The notes under the pieces: generated by a model
The model's database searches: none
Seen by the model: the letters and a program-made list of their open reading frames with translations, nothing else
What the model was told of the DNA's origin: nothing
From: Anaerobiospirillum sp. NML120449
GTDB taxonomy: Bacteria > Pseudomonadota > Gammaproteobacteria > Enterobacterales > Succinivibrionaceae
Direction of reading: 5' to 3'
NCBI RefSeq assembly: GCF_023051105.1
Contig: NZ_JALKIL010000006.1
Coordinates: forward strand, 62,001 to 126,000
DNA length: 64,000 bases
Shown: piece after piece, positions 19,825-29,949 of the stretch
How the letters are laid out: every line of letters starts with the position of its first letter
Numbering within the stretch: position 1 is the stretch's first letter
Translations under genes and position numbers: made by a program

Positions 19825-20139
19825 TTTGGCAACTCACTGATTCCCGGCCAAAACCTTATCTGAACCTCCACACCAGGCCTGCAGCCCTGGCTCCTTTCCT
19901 GACCTGTGCCCGGCTCGCTTTGCCCGCTCCGCTGTGCCTGCGGCCCCATGAGCCTTCGGCCCCATGAGCCTGCAGCTCAGTTGTGCCAGGGCGATCAAGT
20001 TCTGAGCGGCAGGGCGGTCGCAGCAGCGGGCGGACAGGCCGGGCTTTTGCCTGAGACAGGGATCAAAGGCAAGGACAGCGGCCCTGGCCAGGGCATGTTC
20101 AGGGGTAGTGATGGGCTTATGGACAGTGTGATTGTGTAT
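19825..20139. other. GC-rich intergenic stretch upstream of prfA
   Basis: Holds two copies of CGGCCCCATGAGCCT (around 19940-19975) and nothing gene-like. The hemA gene that usually precedes prfA in gammaproteobacteria is absent. Confidence 0.5.
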
Positions 20140-20168
20140 TTGTTGACTGGTGCTAAAAATGCTAAAAT
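20140..20168 (+). promoter_or_regulatory. Candidate prfA promoter
   Basis: TTGTTG (20140-20145), a 17-nt spacer, then TAAAAT (20163-20168). The -10 box matches 5 of 6, the -35 box only 3 of 6. It would give a leader of about 160 nt before the prfA ATG. Confidence 0.35.
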
Positions 20169-20332
20169 AGGCGGTTATTTTCACGGCAGTCACCTGTAAG
20201 CTTATGCCTGAAGTTCAGGCCGGGAGGCCTGAGAGCTGTCAGGTTTCAGGGGCGCCTTATGAGCCCTGCAGGCATGGAGAGCATGCGTGCAGCAGCCGCA
20301 GATTAGATGGCAGCAGTCGTTTAGGTTTTAGC

Positions 20333-21427
20333 ATGCAAGAAAGTATTTTAAGAAGATTAGACTCCATCGTAGAGCGTCACATGGAGGTTGAGCAGTTACT
20401 GGCTCAGCCTGAGGTGATTGCAGATCAGGAGAAGTTCCGCGAACTCAACCGTGAGTATTCACGTCTTCAGGTGCTGGTTGACACCTACAAGGAATACCGT
20501 ACCTGTGCCTCGGACCTCGAGGAAATGCAGGCCATGATCAATGGTGACGATCCTGACATGCGCGCCATGGCCGAAGAAGAGATGGGCCCTACCAAAGAGC
20601 GCGTTGAAAAGCTCGACCATGATCTGCAGATTCTGCTTCTGCCTCATGATGAGCGCGATGACTGCAACTGCTTCCTGGAAATCCGTGCCGGTACTGGCGG
20701 TGATGAGGCTGCCCTCTTTGCCGGTGAGATGTTCCGCATGTACACCAAATACTGCGAAACCAAGGGATGGACTCTGGAAATCGTTTCTGTTTCCGAAGGT
20801 GAAATGGGCGGTTACAAAGAGGCTATTGCCAAGCTCTCAGGCGAGGGTGCTTACGGCTACATGAAGTTTGAGTCCGGCGGTCACCGTGTACAGCGCGTAC
20901 CTGAGACAGAGTCTCAGGGCCGTGTCCACACCTCAGCCTGTACCGTAATGGTTCTGCCTGAGATTCCACCTTCAAAGGCTCCTGAAATCAACCCTGCCGA
21001 TCTTGAAGTTGACACCTTCCGTGCCTCCGGTGCCGGTGGTCAGCACATTAACAAGACTGACTCTGCCGTACGTATTACTCACAAGCCATCAGGCATTGTA
21101 GTTGAGTGTCAGGATCAGCGTTCCCAGCACTCCAACCGTGCCCGTGCCATGGAAGTTCTGATTTCCCGTCTGGCCAAGCTTGAAGAGGACAGACGTAATG
21201 CCGCTCTTGCCGAGCAGCGTCAGAGCGTATTAAGTACTGGTGACCGTTCCGACCGTATCCGTACTTACAACTTCCCGCAGAGCCGTGTAACCGATCACCG
21301 CATCAATCTGACCTTATACCGTCTTGCTGAAATCATGGAAGGCAAGCTTGATCTGCTTTTACAGCCGGTAATTGAAGAGTACCAGGCTGAACAGCTGGCA
21401 GCTATGGCAACCCAGGGCGGCCTCTAA
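20333..21427 (+). CDS. prfA: Peptide chain release factor 1
   Basis: 364 residues (E. coli 360). It recognises UAA and UAG stop codons in the ribosomal A site and triggers peptide release. The catalytic GGQ loop is in [18 protein letters not shown]. The stop-codon-reading PxT motif is PET in [15 protein letters not shown], against PAT in E. coli. The ATG at 20333 gives the conserved [16 protein letters not shown] start; the open frame runs 43 codons further upstream without family similarity. In most relatives prfA is followed directly by prmC, whose product methylates the GGQ glutamine. Here prmC is 3.6 kb away with a minus-strand gene between. Confidence 0.96.
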   Translation: MQESILRRLDSIVERHMEVEQLLAQPEVIADQEKFRELNREYSRLQVLVDTYKEYRTCASDLEEMQAMINGDDPDMRAMAEEEMGPTKERVEKLDHDLQILLLPHDERDDCNCFLEIRAGTGGDEAALFAGEMFRMYTKYCETKGWTLEIVSVSEGEMGGYKEAIAKLSGEGAYGYMKFESGGHRVQRVPETESQGRVHTSACTVMVLPEIPPSKAPEINPADLEVDTFRASGAGGQHINKTDSAVRITHKPSGIVVECQDQRSQHSNRARAMEVLISRLAKLEEDRRNAALAEQRQSVLSTGDRSDRIRTYNFPQSRVTDHRINLTLYRLAEIMEGKLDLLLQPVIEEYQAEQLAAMATQGGL

Positions 21428-21444
21428 AACAAGCATGCTAATTT

Positions 21445-21493
21445 CCCGGCCCGGTGCTTCTGACCTTTCAGGTCAGCAGCCCGGGCCTTTTTC
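21445..21493 (+). terminator. prfA Rho-independent terminator
   Basis: A GC-rich stem (GGCCCGG with CCGGGCC) enclosing an inner CTGACC/GGTCAG stem, followed by TTTTT, 20 bp after the stop codon. Confidence 0.8.
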
Positions 21494-21645
21494 ATGCCCG
21501 CAATCCGTACCTGCAGCAGCACCGCCACCGCAGCGCCCGGCATACAGCGCTGCCGCCGTCGCGCCGCAACCCCTGCAGCGCTGCGCTGGCAGGGCCACGC
21601 CGACGGCGGCGGCTGTGCGACGGCTGCACTGCAGGGCACATAAAG

Positions 21646-21672
21646 AAAAAGCAGCCCGGAGGCTGCTTTTTT
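21646..21672. terminator. Bidirectional terminator
   Basis: A-run, GCAGCC, CGGA loop, GGCTGC, T-run: a symmetrical terminator 55 bp after the stop of the minus-strand repeat protein. The ~150 bp to its left are unusually rich in CAGCGC/GCCGCC. Confidence 0.85.
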
Positions 21673-21726
21673 AAATATTTTGTTGTTTTTTAGGAGTCTT
21701 ACACCGGCTCACCGGCAGGCAGCAGC

Positions 21727-23352
21727 TTATGCTGCGTGGTCTGGTGAAATCTTTGCGTTGATGAGCTGACCATGGTCATCATAGTAGCGCTCAAATGGAG
21801 CACGGATATCAGCCTCAGACTCATTGGCGCCATGGCCTGCATGAGTGTTGATGGTGCATGAGTCAAGGCTCAGCTGCTTCCAGATGCCATCCCAGCGGGC
21901 AGCTACGTGCTTTTCAGTGGCGGCATCAAAAGCTGGAGCCTGAGTGTTCTGCTCAGCTGTACGCTCTACGGTATCGCGGGCGGCGTTGATGGAGGCCATA
22001 ATCATGCTCTGAACATCGTCGTAACCTCGCTCGGAGTACATCTGCTGGTACTGGGCAACCAGTTCCTGAGCTGATGGGGCATCATGCCTGGTGCTGCTCT
22101 TGCGGCTGCTCATCTCTTCGTTGAGAGCGGCGCTTAACACACCTGATACCAGAGACATGGCAGGGCTGATATCAAAGCCGTCTTCAACTACGCTAAAGCC
22201 GGTCTCATTGGCGGCTGGACGCTGTGCAGCATTGTGGCTACGAAGCTGCTCGTAAAGGCTGGCAGCAAACTGTGCAGATACCGGGGCCTGAGCAAAGATA
22301 CCGGCAAAGTGCAGAGCTTTGGTTGGGGCTTCGTGCTTTACAGTCTTGACGTAGTCACCGTCACGCTCGGCAGTGGCTCGCAGCTGCTCGCTCAGGGCAG
22401 CGGCATAAATGCCCGAAGCTGGAGTCAAGGCAAACATGTGAGCATTGTGCAGGGCACGAACTGGAGCCACAGCTTTGTGAGCCTGCTCAGCGGTGCGGGC
22501 AGCCTGAGGATCGGCCTCAAGAGGCTGACCAGCGGCAGCGTGCAGCTGGGCACTCATGTCAGCAGTGGTCTGTGCGGCTGCAGGGGTAGTAGCAAACATG
22601 TGGCCGAAGCTTAAGAAACCTGGCAGGACGCTGTTGCGCTCAGCATTCCTGTCTGCGCCACTGTTATCAGCCTTAAGGCTGTCAGCCTCAGAGCCATTGT
22701 TATCCTGAGCCATGGCACGCAGCTGTTCGCTCAGGGCGGCGGCATAAATGCCTGAAGCTGGAGTCATGGCAAACATGTGAGCATTTTGCAAAACACTGAC
22801 GCTCTTTGAGTTCTGAGCGGACTTTACAGAAACAGTATTGAACTGGGCGCTGGCCTCGGCATTTGCCTTGTCAGCGGCGGCGCTGGTGCCGGAGAGCATG
22901 CCGCTTTCAGCACGGGCACGCAGCTGCTCGCTCAGGGCGGCGGCATAAATTCCGGAAACTGGAGTCATGGCAAACATGTGAGCGTTGTGCAGGGCGCTTA
23001 CATCATTACGCAGCTCATTGTGCTCATTTTTGTTCTGAAAGCTGCGCTCAACTGCACGCTGCTGCTCGCTGTGAGCTCCGCTTAATACGGCGGATATAAC
23101 TGACATGCTCATGCTTACCTGATACTCAGGTGCGGCGGCAAAGCCCTGTGGCAGATTGCGCTCAGCACTGATGGAGGCGCGCATGTTCATATTGCGATTG
23201 CTGTTGACGAGCTGCTCGTGGGCAACTGAATCCATTACTGCAGATGCTGGAGTGGTAGCAAAGCTGGCAGCGAAAGTATTGCCCTCAGGGGCGGCGAAGA
23301 AATCCTTGATACGGGAGATGGTGTTCTTGACGTTTGCGATTACGTTGATCAT
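21727..23352 (-). CDS. Novel repeat protein with ~8 HMFAxTPxSGIYAAALSEQLRA-like units
   Basis: 541 residues; no family I recognise. A ~22-residue unit recurs at about 27-48, 70-99, 123-147, 189-213, 249-271, 303-327, 349-372 and 391-415. The best copies read HMFAMTPASGIYAAALSEQL, and three (123, 189, 303) are nearly identical. The others keep F/M-A-x-x-P, small residues, then a helix ending in EQL or similar. Units are joined by 20-45 residues of polar, variable linker. The N-terminus (NVKNTISRIKDFFAAP) is amphipathic and there is no signal peptide. The C-terminal ~120 residues (YQQMYSERGYDDVQSMI..., WDGIWKQLSLDSC) differ from the repeats. The near-identical copies suggest recent internal duplication. 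It separates prfA from prmC and is read against both. Confidence 0.75.
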   Translation of the reverse strand: MINVIANVKNTISRIKDFFAAPEGNTFAASFATTPASAVMDSVAHEQLVNSNRNMNMRASISAERNLPQGFAAAPEYQVSMSMSVISAVLSGAHSEQQRAVERSFQNKNEHNELRNDVSALHNAHMFAMTPVSGIYAAALSEQLRARAESGMLSGTSAAADKANAEASAQFNTVSVKSAQNSKSVSVLQNAHMFAMTPASGIYAAALSEQLRAMAQDNNGSEADSLKADNSGADRNAERNSVLPGFLSFGHMFATTPAAAQTTADMSAQLHAAAGQPLEADPQAARTAEQAHKAVAPVRALHNAHMFALTPASGIYAAALSEQLRATAERDGDYVKTVKHEAPTKALHFAGIFAQAPVSAQFAASLYEQLRSHNAAQRPAANETGFSVVEDGFDISPAMSLVSGVLSAALNEEMSSRKSSTRHDAPSAQELVAQYQQMYSERGYDDVQSMIMASINAARDTVERTAEQNTQAPAFDAATEKHVAARWDGIWKQLSLDSCTINTHAGHGANESEADIRAPFERYYDDHGQLINAKISPDHAA

Positions 23353-23800
23353 TTTTTGCTTCTTAAAGGTGAACCTTATGCGGTTCTCTGTCTGATTTTG
23401 TCGCCAGGCATCATGGCCTCTTGACTGCTTGACCAGCGTGGCTCTTTTCTAATCCATGCCTTCTGTGGTGCTGGCCGGGTTCTGGATGTGTCTGCAGCCT
23501 GTCCCTTAGCAGGGGAGCTGTTCGACATTCAGGCAGCAATTAACAAATTGAGACATCTGATATTCCTGCATGTCTGTTCCGGGCAGAAACTCGAAACTAT
23601 GAGGAAACGCTCCTGGCTTGCGACCCTGCGCTCTGCTTTCTCATGAGCCGGTGGATCCTTTCTGCATTTTCTCGGGCCGGGAGCGGCTGGAGCACTGCGG
23701 CTTTCCAGCGCTGCTGTCGTGGCGGGTACCAGGCTTTGTATGTCCTGTCTTGCCTGACAACAATTTCATGTTAGCAACTTTTTCAGGGGGCGGAGGCTGC
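23353..23800. other. Upstream region of the repeat-protein gene
   Basis: No gene is supported. It lies between the minus-strand start at 23352 and the AT-rich island and probably carries the leader of the repeat-protein gene. Confidence 0.4.
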
Positions 23801-24340
23801 TGTCATCGTGTGACGTATGTCACAAAAATGCAGCGAGCTGGAAAATGGCTCAAATACGGCAAAATGCAAACATTTGCACCATTTCGATAATTTTACCAAT
23901 TACGCATGAATATTATGTCAGGTTATACAAAAAGCATGAAAATTAACAATCAAATGGCGTAAATATCAATAAAATCAAGATTAAATAGACAGCAATGTAT
24001 GGAAGCCGTTAAGTGTGGCCTATGTCACATTTTTGCGGCGACTATTTCAGTATTTCGATTAACAAATACGATATATATGGTATTTGATAAAGAATTATCA
24101 AAAAGCAAGCAAGAACTTAAAGAAAAACCAAAATTTTGCCATATATCACATTGATAAAAAACCAGGTGTAACGCCCAATGAAACAACAATGCAACAAAAT
24201 GCAAAATTTTTCATAAGCGGATCCAAACTAAAATCTGGCTTATTTAAGCCATAAAGTCAGGTAAAAGCGTACTCATCACCATGATAAAGATCAGCTAAAT
24301 CACTTGGCATGATGCATAAATGACTGCAAAAGTATGCAAT
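23801..24340. promoter_or_regulatory. AT-rich island with CRP-type sites
   Basis: From about 23870 to 24340 the sequence turns sharply AT-rich. At its edge is a perfect CRP/FNR-family palindrome, TGTGA-N6-TCACA (23809-23824). A second near-perfect copy with the same spacing and half-site TATGTCACA lies at 24014-24029 (TGTGG-N6-TCACA). A third half-site, ATATCACA, is at 24143-24150. The nearest gene reading away from it is the repeat protein (start 23352, minus); plus-strand prmC is 1 kb away. Which gene it controls is not clear. Confidence 0.55.
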
Positions 24341-24362
24341 GAGTTTTGGTAAAATAATTAAA

Positions 24363-24506
24363 TCACTGGTAATTTTTGCGCTGAAAAGCCCCCGGAATAC
24401 CAATTCCAATACCAATACCAAAAGGCCCCACAAACGCCATTCCCATACAGCTAAAACCAAATTCACAGGCAATCACCATCCCACCACAGCCAAATCCACA
24501 GAGCAT
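24363..24506 (-). CDS. Possible 47-residue Gly/Cys-rich hydrophobic peptide
   Basis: A small open frame starts at an ATG (24506) with GGAGGA 10 nt upstream and a stop codon just before it. The peptide has four Cys (positions 3, 7, 14, 20), many Gly, and an FGIGIGIGIPG stretch before a basic tail QRKNYQ. It could be a small membrane or bacteriocin-like peptide. The run comes from a CCAATA-type DNA repeat on the other strand, so it may also be a chance product. Confidence 0.25.
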   Translation of the reverse strand: MLCGFGCGGMVIACEFGFSCMGMAFVGPFGIGIGIGIPGAFQRKNYQ

Positions 24507-25050
24507 CTACAGCCATTCCTCCATAAGCAAAAACTTTGATGCCAGGGCAGGATAAAGCCACCATGATCATGCAAGGCTCACCGATAAGACCAGGCAGGTC
24601 ACGCCTGACCAGTATGGTCACGCCCTAAAAGTGAATGACAGGAATGGCTCTTAACAGTAAGGCAGGGCCATGAAACCAGGACAGGGTGGGATGTTTTCTG
24701 CTATCAGCATGGAAGTAGCAGGCAAAGCACCTGTTAAATACAGGGGACGGAGTATTATGGTTAGTACTGTTAAGCGGCGCTTGCCTGGGGCTGGCTTGCC
24801 AGGCTGCGCTTTCCAGGGGATATGCCCGTATGGGGCGCTTGCCTCGGGCCAGGTTCGTATTGAATCGCTTGCCTGCGGAGGTGCAGAGAGATGCTGCATA
24901 TTTATCTGTTGCGCTCAGGAGTGGATAGCTGGCGGTGTTTATCGTTTATCATGCATGTATCGTGACCTGCCTGCAGATCAGTAAGGCACTGAGTGGGTAT
25001 CTGCTGTTATTATTTATGGACAAATACCGTTATGAACTGGAGAGAGTGCC
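24507..25050. other. Intergenic before prmC, no gene seen
   Basis: GC content returns to the local norm. The open frames at 24651-24984 are composition artefacts without ribosome-binding sites. Confidence 0.45.
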
Positions 25051-25899
25051 ATGATTATTAGAGAACTGCTGCGCAAGGGCGTTGAAGAGCTCAAGGCAGC
25101 CGGCTCAGAGAGCTACCGCCTTGATGCCGTACTCTTGCTGATGAAGGCCTGTAATTTAAGCCGGGTTCAGGTAATCACAATGGACGACAGTGAGGTTGAT
25201 CCAGACAGAGCACAGGAGTTTGAGCGCCTGATATCCGCCCGTGCCAAAGGGCATCCCGTGGCTCATCTGCTGGGTGAGCGTGACTTCTGGGAGCTTACCT
25301 TAAAGGTCAATGAACATACTCTGATTCCTCGTCCTGATACTGAAGTTCTGGTAGAGCAGGCTCTGAAAACTGTCAGCAGCCATGATTTTGGCCCTGCCCC
25401 CAGAGTTCTTGATCTGGGCACAGGCAGTGGAGCCATTATTCTCTCCATCAAGCATTCAGCCGGGCACATTATTGCCAGTGCAGTAGAGCGTTCCGCTCAG
25501 GCATTAGAGGTAGCCCGGGAAAATGCCCGGCTTAATAATCTTGAGGTGCACTTCTATGAGGGCTCATGGTTTGAGCCTTTACCTCAGGGCAGCTGCTTTG
25601 ATTTGATAGTATCCAATCCTCCATATATAGAGGAGCATGATCCGCATCTTACTCAGGGTGATGTCAGGTTTGAACCGCTTACTGCTCTGGTGTCAGGACA
25701 GGATGGCCTTGATGATATCCGCCACATTGCTGATAAAGCTGGTCAATATCTGGTCAAAGGTGGATATTTGCTCTTTGAGCATGGATATAATCAGGCAGAG
25801 GCCGTCAGAGCTGTACTGAGCTCATCTGGCTTTGACAACGTCAGCACGGTAAAAGACCTTGGCGGTAATGACCGTGTCACCATGGGACAGCTGCGCTGA
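25051..25899 (+). CDS. prmC: Release factor glutamine methyltransferase
   Basis: 282 residues, the normal length. It transfers a methyl group from S-adenosylmethionine to the glutamine of the GGQ motif of RF1 and RF2. The N-terminal helical substrate domain includes PVAHLLGERDFW and LIPRPDTEVLVE. The SAM-binding site is VLDLGTGSGAIILS, and the catalytic NPPY motif lies in VSNPPYIEEHD. GGAGAG lies 8 nt before the ATG. Its substrate gene prfA lies 3.6 kb upstream on the same strand, but prmC must have its own promoter here. Confidence 0.96.
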   Translation: MIIRELLRKGVEELKAAGSESYRLDAVLLLMKACNLSRVQVITMDDSEVDPDRAQEFERLISARAKGHPVAHLLGERDFWELTLKVNEHTLIPRPDTEVLVEQALKTVSSHDFGPAPRVLDLGTGSGAIILSIKHSAGHIIASAVERSAQALEVARENARLNNLEVHFYEGSWFEPLPQGSCFDLIVSNPPYIEEHDPHLTQGDVRFEPLTALVSGQDGLDDIRHIADKAGQYLVKGGYLLFEHGYNQAEAVRAVLSSSGFDNVSTVKDLGGNDRVTMGQLR

Positions 25900-26060
25900 T
25901 CCTTGCACAGGCCCGTTACAGTATGCTGCCAGCAGGACGACGGTCAGCATTGCAGCCTGATGCAGTAACCTGCAGGACAGGCTGATGCAGAGCCCAGCCG
26001 GGCAGGATGATGCCGTGCCCAGCCGGACACGACCGCATGTGACGCGGTGCTCGTACCTGT

Positions 26061-26080
26061 GAGGTGAGGTGAGGTGAGGT
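26061..26080. repeat. GAGGT pentamer repeat, 4 copies
   Basis: Four perfect GAGGT units followed by GAGCT in the 286-bp gap before kdsA. Just upstream (25960-26035) are imperfect CAGGxTGATGC and CCCAGCCGG duplications. Confidence 0.8.
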
Positions 26081-26152
26081 GAGCTGACTTGTGGCTGCTG
26101 TGATGGTAGCTGTGAACTGAGTGCGCTGTTATCTGTTTTATATGACAGGTTG

Positions 26153-26168
26153 ATACTTTATAAAGTAT
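26153..26168. promoter_or_regulatory. Perfect 16-bp palindrome before kdsA
   Basis: ATACTTTATAAAGTAT ends 18 nt before the kdsA ATG, just upstream of its Shine-Dalgarno sequence. It could be an operator or overlap the -10 region. Confidence 0.4.
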
Positions 26169-26173
26169 TTTAG

Positions 26174-27037
<864 letters not shown>

Positions 27038-27135
27038 CCGGACCAGCAGGTCTACCCTGCAACAGGTCGCCTGACATCAGTCGTGTCGTGACCTGACGCT
27101 GCAGGGCATCAGATCTGAGTCTTTTATCAAAACAG

Positions 27136-27176
27136 GTCCCGTGACGGGCGCAGCTGCTGGCTGTCCGGGACTTTTG
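27136..27176 (+). terminator. Possible kdsA terminator
   Basis: GTCCCG pairs with CGGGAC around a 25-nt branched loop, followed by TTTT. The loop is long, so this is a weaker call. The remaining ~430 bp to the next gene hold nothing recognisable. Confidence 0.45.
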
Positions 27177-27606
27177 GTCTGTACTGCACAAACGAGCACA
27201 GCCGATTACGTGCGGCTGCCCTGAGAGTGATGCATCGGTACTGAGCGTGCCGCTGCACAACAGCGGCCCCGGCATGATGCAGTTTTGCGACGGCATGGCT
27301 GCATTCGGCCTGGTGGCTTTTGAGCTGTTTCATAGGTGGCAGGCTCTCCCGGCCTTGCCTGTGCTGTAAGGCCTGTGCCTGAAAAGCCATACGGCTCTGG
27401 CCGTTAAGTCCGGGCGCGCGGGTCGGCTGCTCGGTCAGGGCATGGCATGACAGGGCATGTGCTCAGGGCTGCTTGCATTCTCATCAGTGAGCGGCAGCGT
27501 GGCCGCAGGCTGAGTGCCGCAGGCAATGTGAGATGGCCGGGCCGGTATGGCTCAGGTCTGATTGAGCAGGTTTTTAATCGGCGGCATTTAAGGTCATCAG
27601 CTGCCA

Positions 27607-29223
27607 ATGGCTGTGGCCGTATTTCATGGATGTGAGAACAGCAAGAAGATGATCTCTTTAAATTTTGGTGATGATACTTTTTCCTCAGGCGGCTTTATCA
27701 ACACCGCTCAGATGAGTGAAAACAACAAGGGTAAAACCTCAAAGAATGGCTTATATAAGCTATTTTCATGGGGGGGGGTAGAGCTTTCTTCGCTTAAGGA
27801 CAGCTCCGTTTGCGAGGCCCGTTTTCGTTACACACTGGAGCGTATGGAGCCTGAGCAGGGGCAGTCTCTGATGTGGCTGTTACCTGAGCTGTACCGTATC
27901 TGCGCTCATGGTGCTCATATTGAGATCGTTACCGCTCCGCCAGCCTATATCCGTAATTCCGGTGATCCGGCTGTATGCCGCACCATCACTGCTGACACCT
28001 TAAAGTTCCTTGATGCTGATTTGCGCAGCAAACTCGCAACTTCAGACACATCCCGCCTTACCTGCAGAGCCCTTGATGAGCTGGGCATCAATTTCCGTCT
28101 GCTCAGTACCCAGTGTCAGTTCTCTCATCAGCTTATGGCTGAGTATTCCGGCACCAGATTTAACAACGATGCCGAACTTAACGCCTTTATCGCCGCTCAC
28201 GAAGATCAGATCGTCAACTACACCTTCCATCTGGTCTGCATTAAGGAGCCTGGTCAGTTCTTCGGTCTTATCAGACTGCCTGATGACATCAGAAGTATTA
28301 AGCTGCGAGATGAAAGCGGACTCAACAAGGCGCTGCCAGAAGGCCAGAGATGGCGTGGCGACCTTTCACCTTATGTACTGCGTACCTTTGACCCGTCCAT
28401 CTTCCATGGCTACATTGCCAGCACTATTGCCCGAATTGGCTGCTGGGAGCCTGAAGACAGCAAGATCGTAGCCGAGCTGATCCGCATCTTTGCCGATCAT
28501 AAGGACAGCTTTACCTTGGCCAACATAGGCGCAAACATCGGATGGTATTCCATCCTTGCCGCCCGTATGACCAACAGGGTTAAAATCGATGCTTTTGAGC
28601 CTAATCCTGAGACTCTGGAGCTGCTCAAGGACAATGTCCGTATCAACCAGCTTGAAAGTCAGATTACGGTTCATGGCATAGCTCTGTCAGACAAAAAGGG
28701 CGAAGTTGATTTCCACGTCAACCACAACAACGACGGCGGCAGCTCCATTCACCTGAGTACCCATAACCAGGCTCGTGACCAGACAGTATTTGAGAAAATC
28801 ACCGTGCCGACAGACTCAATGGAAAATATCTTCTATGGCAGGGGCAAGGATCAGTGGCCTGATCTGATTGTCATTGACGTTGAGGGCCATGAGCAATTCG
28901 TCTTCAACGGCTGCTGGAAAATGTTTGAAGAGGGCTTCCGTCCTGTTATCTTTGCCGAGTTCTGTCCTTATCTTATGGAGACCTCTGGCGGCACTACATG
29001 GTGGCGCGATATCATCGAGAAATATAACTACAGCGTCTATGTGGTCAGCCATCAAAGCGGCCAGTCGGGCATGATCAGAGGCACTCTTGATCAGATGCAG
29101 GAGCTTTACGACGATATTCGTCATGTCAAGGAAGATGAGGATGCGCGCCTGAGCAATATCCTCCTGGTTCCTGATTTCATTGAAGAGCGTGACGGCAACC
29201 TGGTTTTCAAGGACCAGGCCTGA
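27607..29223 (+). CDS. FkbM-family methyltransferase with poly-G tract, likely phase-variable
   Basis: Up to 538 residues. The C-terminal FkbM domain (about 280-510) has the SAM-binding LANIGANIGWYSILAA, the acidic AFEPNPETLELLKDN and the family's IDVEGHEQFVFNGC. FkbM enzymes O-methylate sugars or small molecules, often in surface glycans. The N-terminal ~150 residues (MWLLPELYRICAHGAHIEIV, then GDPAVCRTIT) resemble the end of another class I methyltransferase domain, apparently degenerate. Nine consecutive G (27770-27778) encode W-G-G-V near residue 55; gain or loss of one G would shift the frame. The start is uncertain: 27607, 27649 or 27712 are possible, and all lie before the G tract. Confidence 0.85.
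   Translation: MAVAVFHGCENSKKMISLNFGDDTFSSGGFINTAQMSENNKGKTSKNGLYKLFSWGGVELSSLKDSSVCEARFRYTLERMEPEQGQSLMWLLPELYRICAHGAHIEIVTAPPAYIRNSGDPAVCRTITADTLKFLDADLRSKLATSDTSRLTCRALDELGINFRLLSTQCQFSHQLMAEYSGTRFNNDAELNAFIAAHEDQIVNYTFHLVCIKEPGQFFGLIRLPDDIRSIKLRDESGLNKALPEGQRWRGDLSPYVLRTFDPSIFHGYIASTIARIGCWEPEDSKIVAELIRIFADHKDSFTLANIGANIGWYSILAARMTNRVKIDAFEPNPETLELLKDNVRINQLESQITVHGIALSDKKGEVDFHVNHNNDGGSSIHLSTHNQARDQTVFEKITVPTDSMENIFYGRGKDQWPDLIVIDVEGHEQFVFNGCWKMFEEGFRPVIFAEFCPYLMETSGGTTWWRDIIEKYNYSVYVVSHQSGQSGMIRGTLDQMQELYDDIRHVKEDEDARLSNILLVPDFIEERDGNLVFKDQA
27770..27778 (+). repeat. G9 homopolymer inside coding sequence
   Basis: Nine consecutive G in the 5' part of the FkbM gene, in a frame that is currently open. 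I noticed no other G-run of this length in the window. Such tracts slip during replication and act as on/off switches in surface-modification genes of other bacteria. Confidence 0.85.
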
Positions 29224-29949
29224 CCGCAACCGACCCTGGCTACGGCCATTGTCGGCCATGCCCACGCCTGGCCGGACCTCAGGCCCGGAGCCCGCCTTAT
29301 CGCCCGTACATCTGATGCCTCCGGCCAGTAGGTCCGCAGCCGTGCAGGGCCTGGGGCCGACTCCACACTGCACTCATGTCTTTATCCTTTCCCATCCATT
29401 CCATTTCCCCTCCACTCCCTGCATTCTGGCAGGGATGCATCCTGCCTGAGCGCTCCATGAGGTTATTCGAGAGCGATGGCTGTGCCTCATTGATGACTCT
29501 TGGGATGACCCTGTCTTCTCATCCGTTCCTGATACTGCAGCTGTTCTTTGCAAAAGTCTGTGTTTGCGGCATTTTTTGGGATAGAATAGCGAGTTCGACG
29601 TGAGCGGTAACAGTATGACGGCATTTGTCTGAGGCCGGCGGTGCTGCCTTGCTGCAAACGTTTTTCTGCCTGTGCTGCGCCTGCTGGGGCTGTAGACGGG
29701 TTCAATATCTGCTTTAGCCTTCACTCATGTCTGGCCCGCGCTGATAAATGCTGCGCTGTGTATGCATATTCCTCTGTACTGTGCAGCAGGAATTTCTGGC
29801 CCTGGGCTCCGGTTTCCCGGCCTGTCCTGGCACGCCCTGGTGCCGGGTCATCAGGGCAATGAGCTCAGATTATGAGCTGTCCTAAGATTTGGCTAATCAA
29901 AAAGGGCTAAAGTAACGCAGTTGTTTTGTTTTATCACGGGGCATCATTC
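29224..29949. other. Intergenic, no gene seen
   Basis: 726 bp of mixed composition between the FkbM gene and the lipoprotein gene. No terminator with a clear T-run follows the methyltransferase. The AT-richer segment at 29880-29935 may hold the lipoprotein promoter. Confidence 0.45.
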
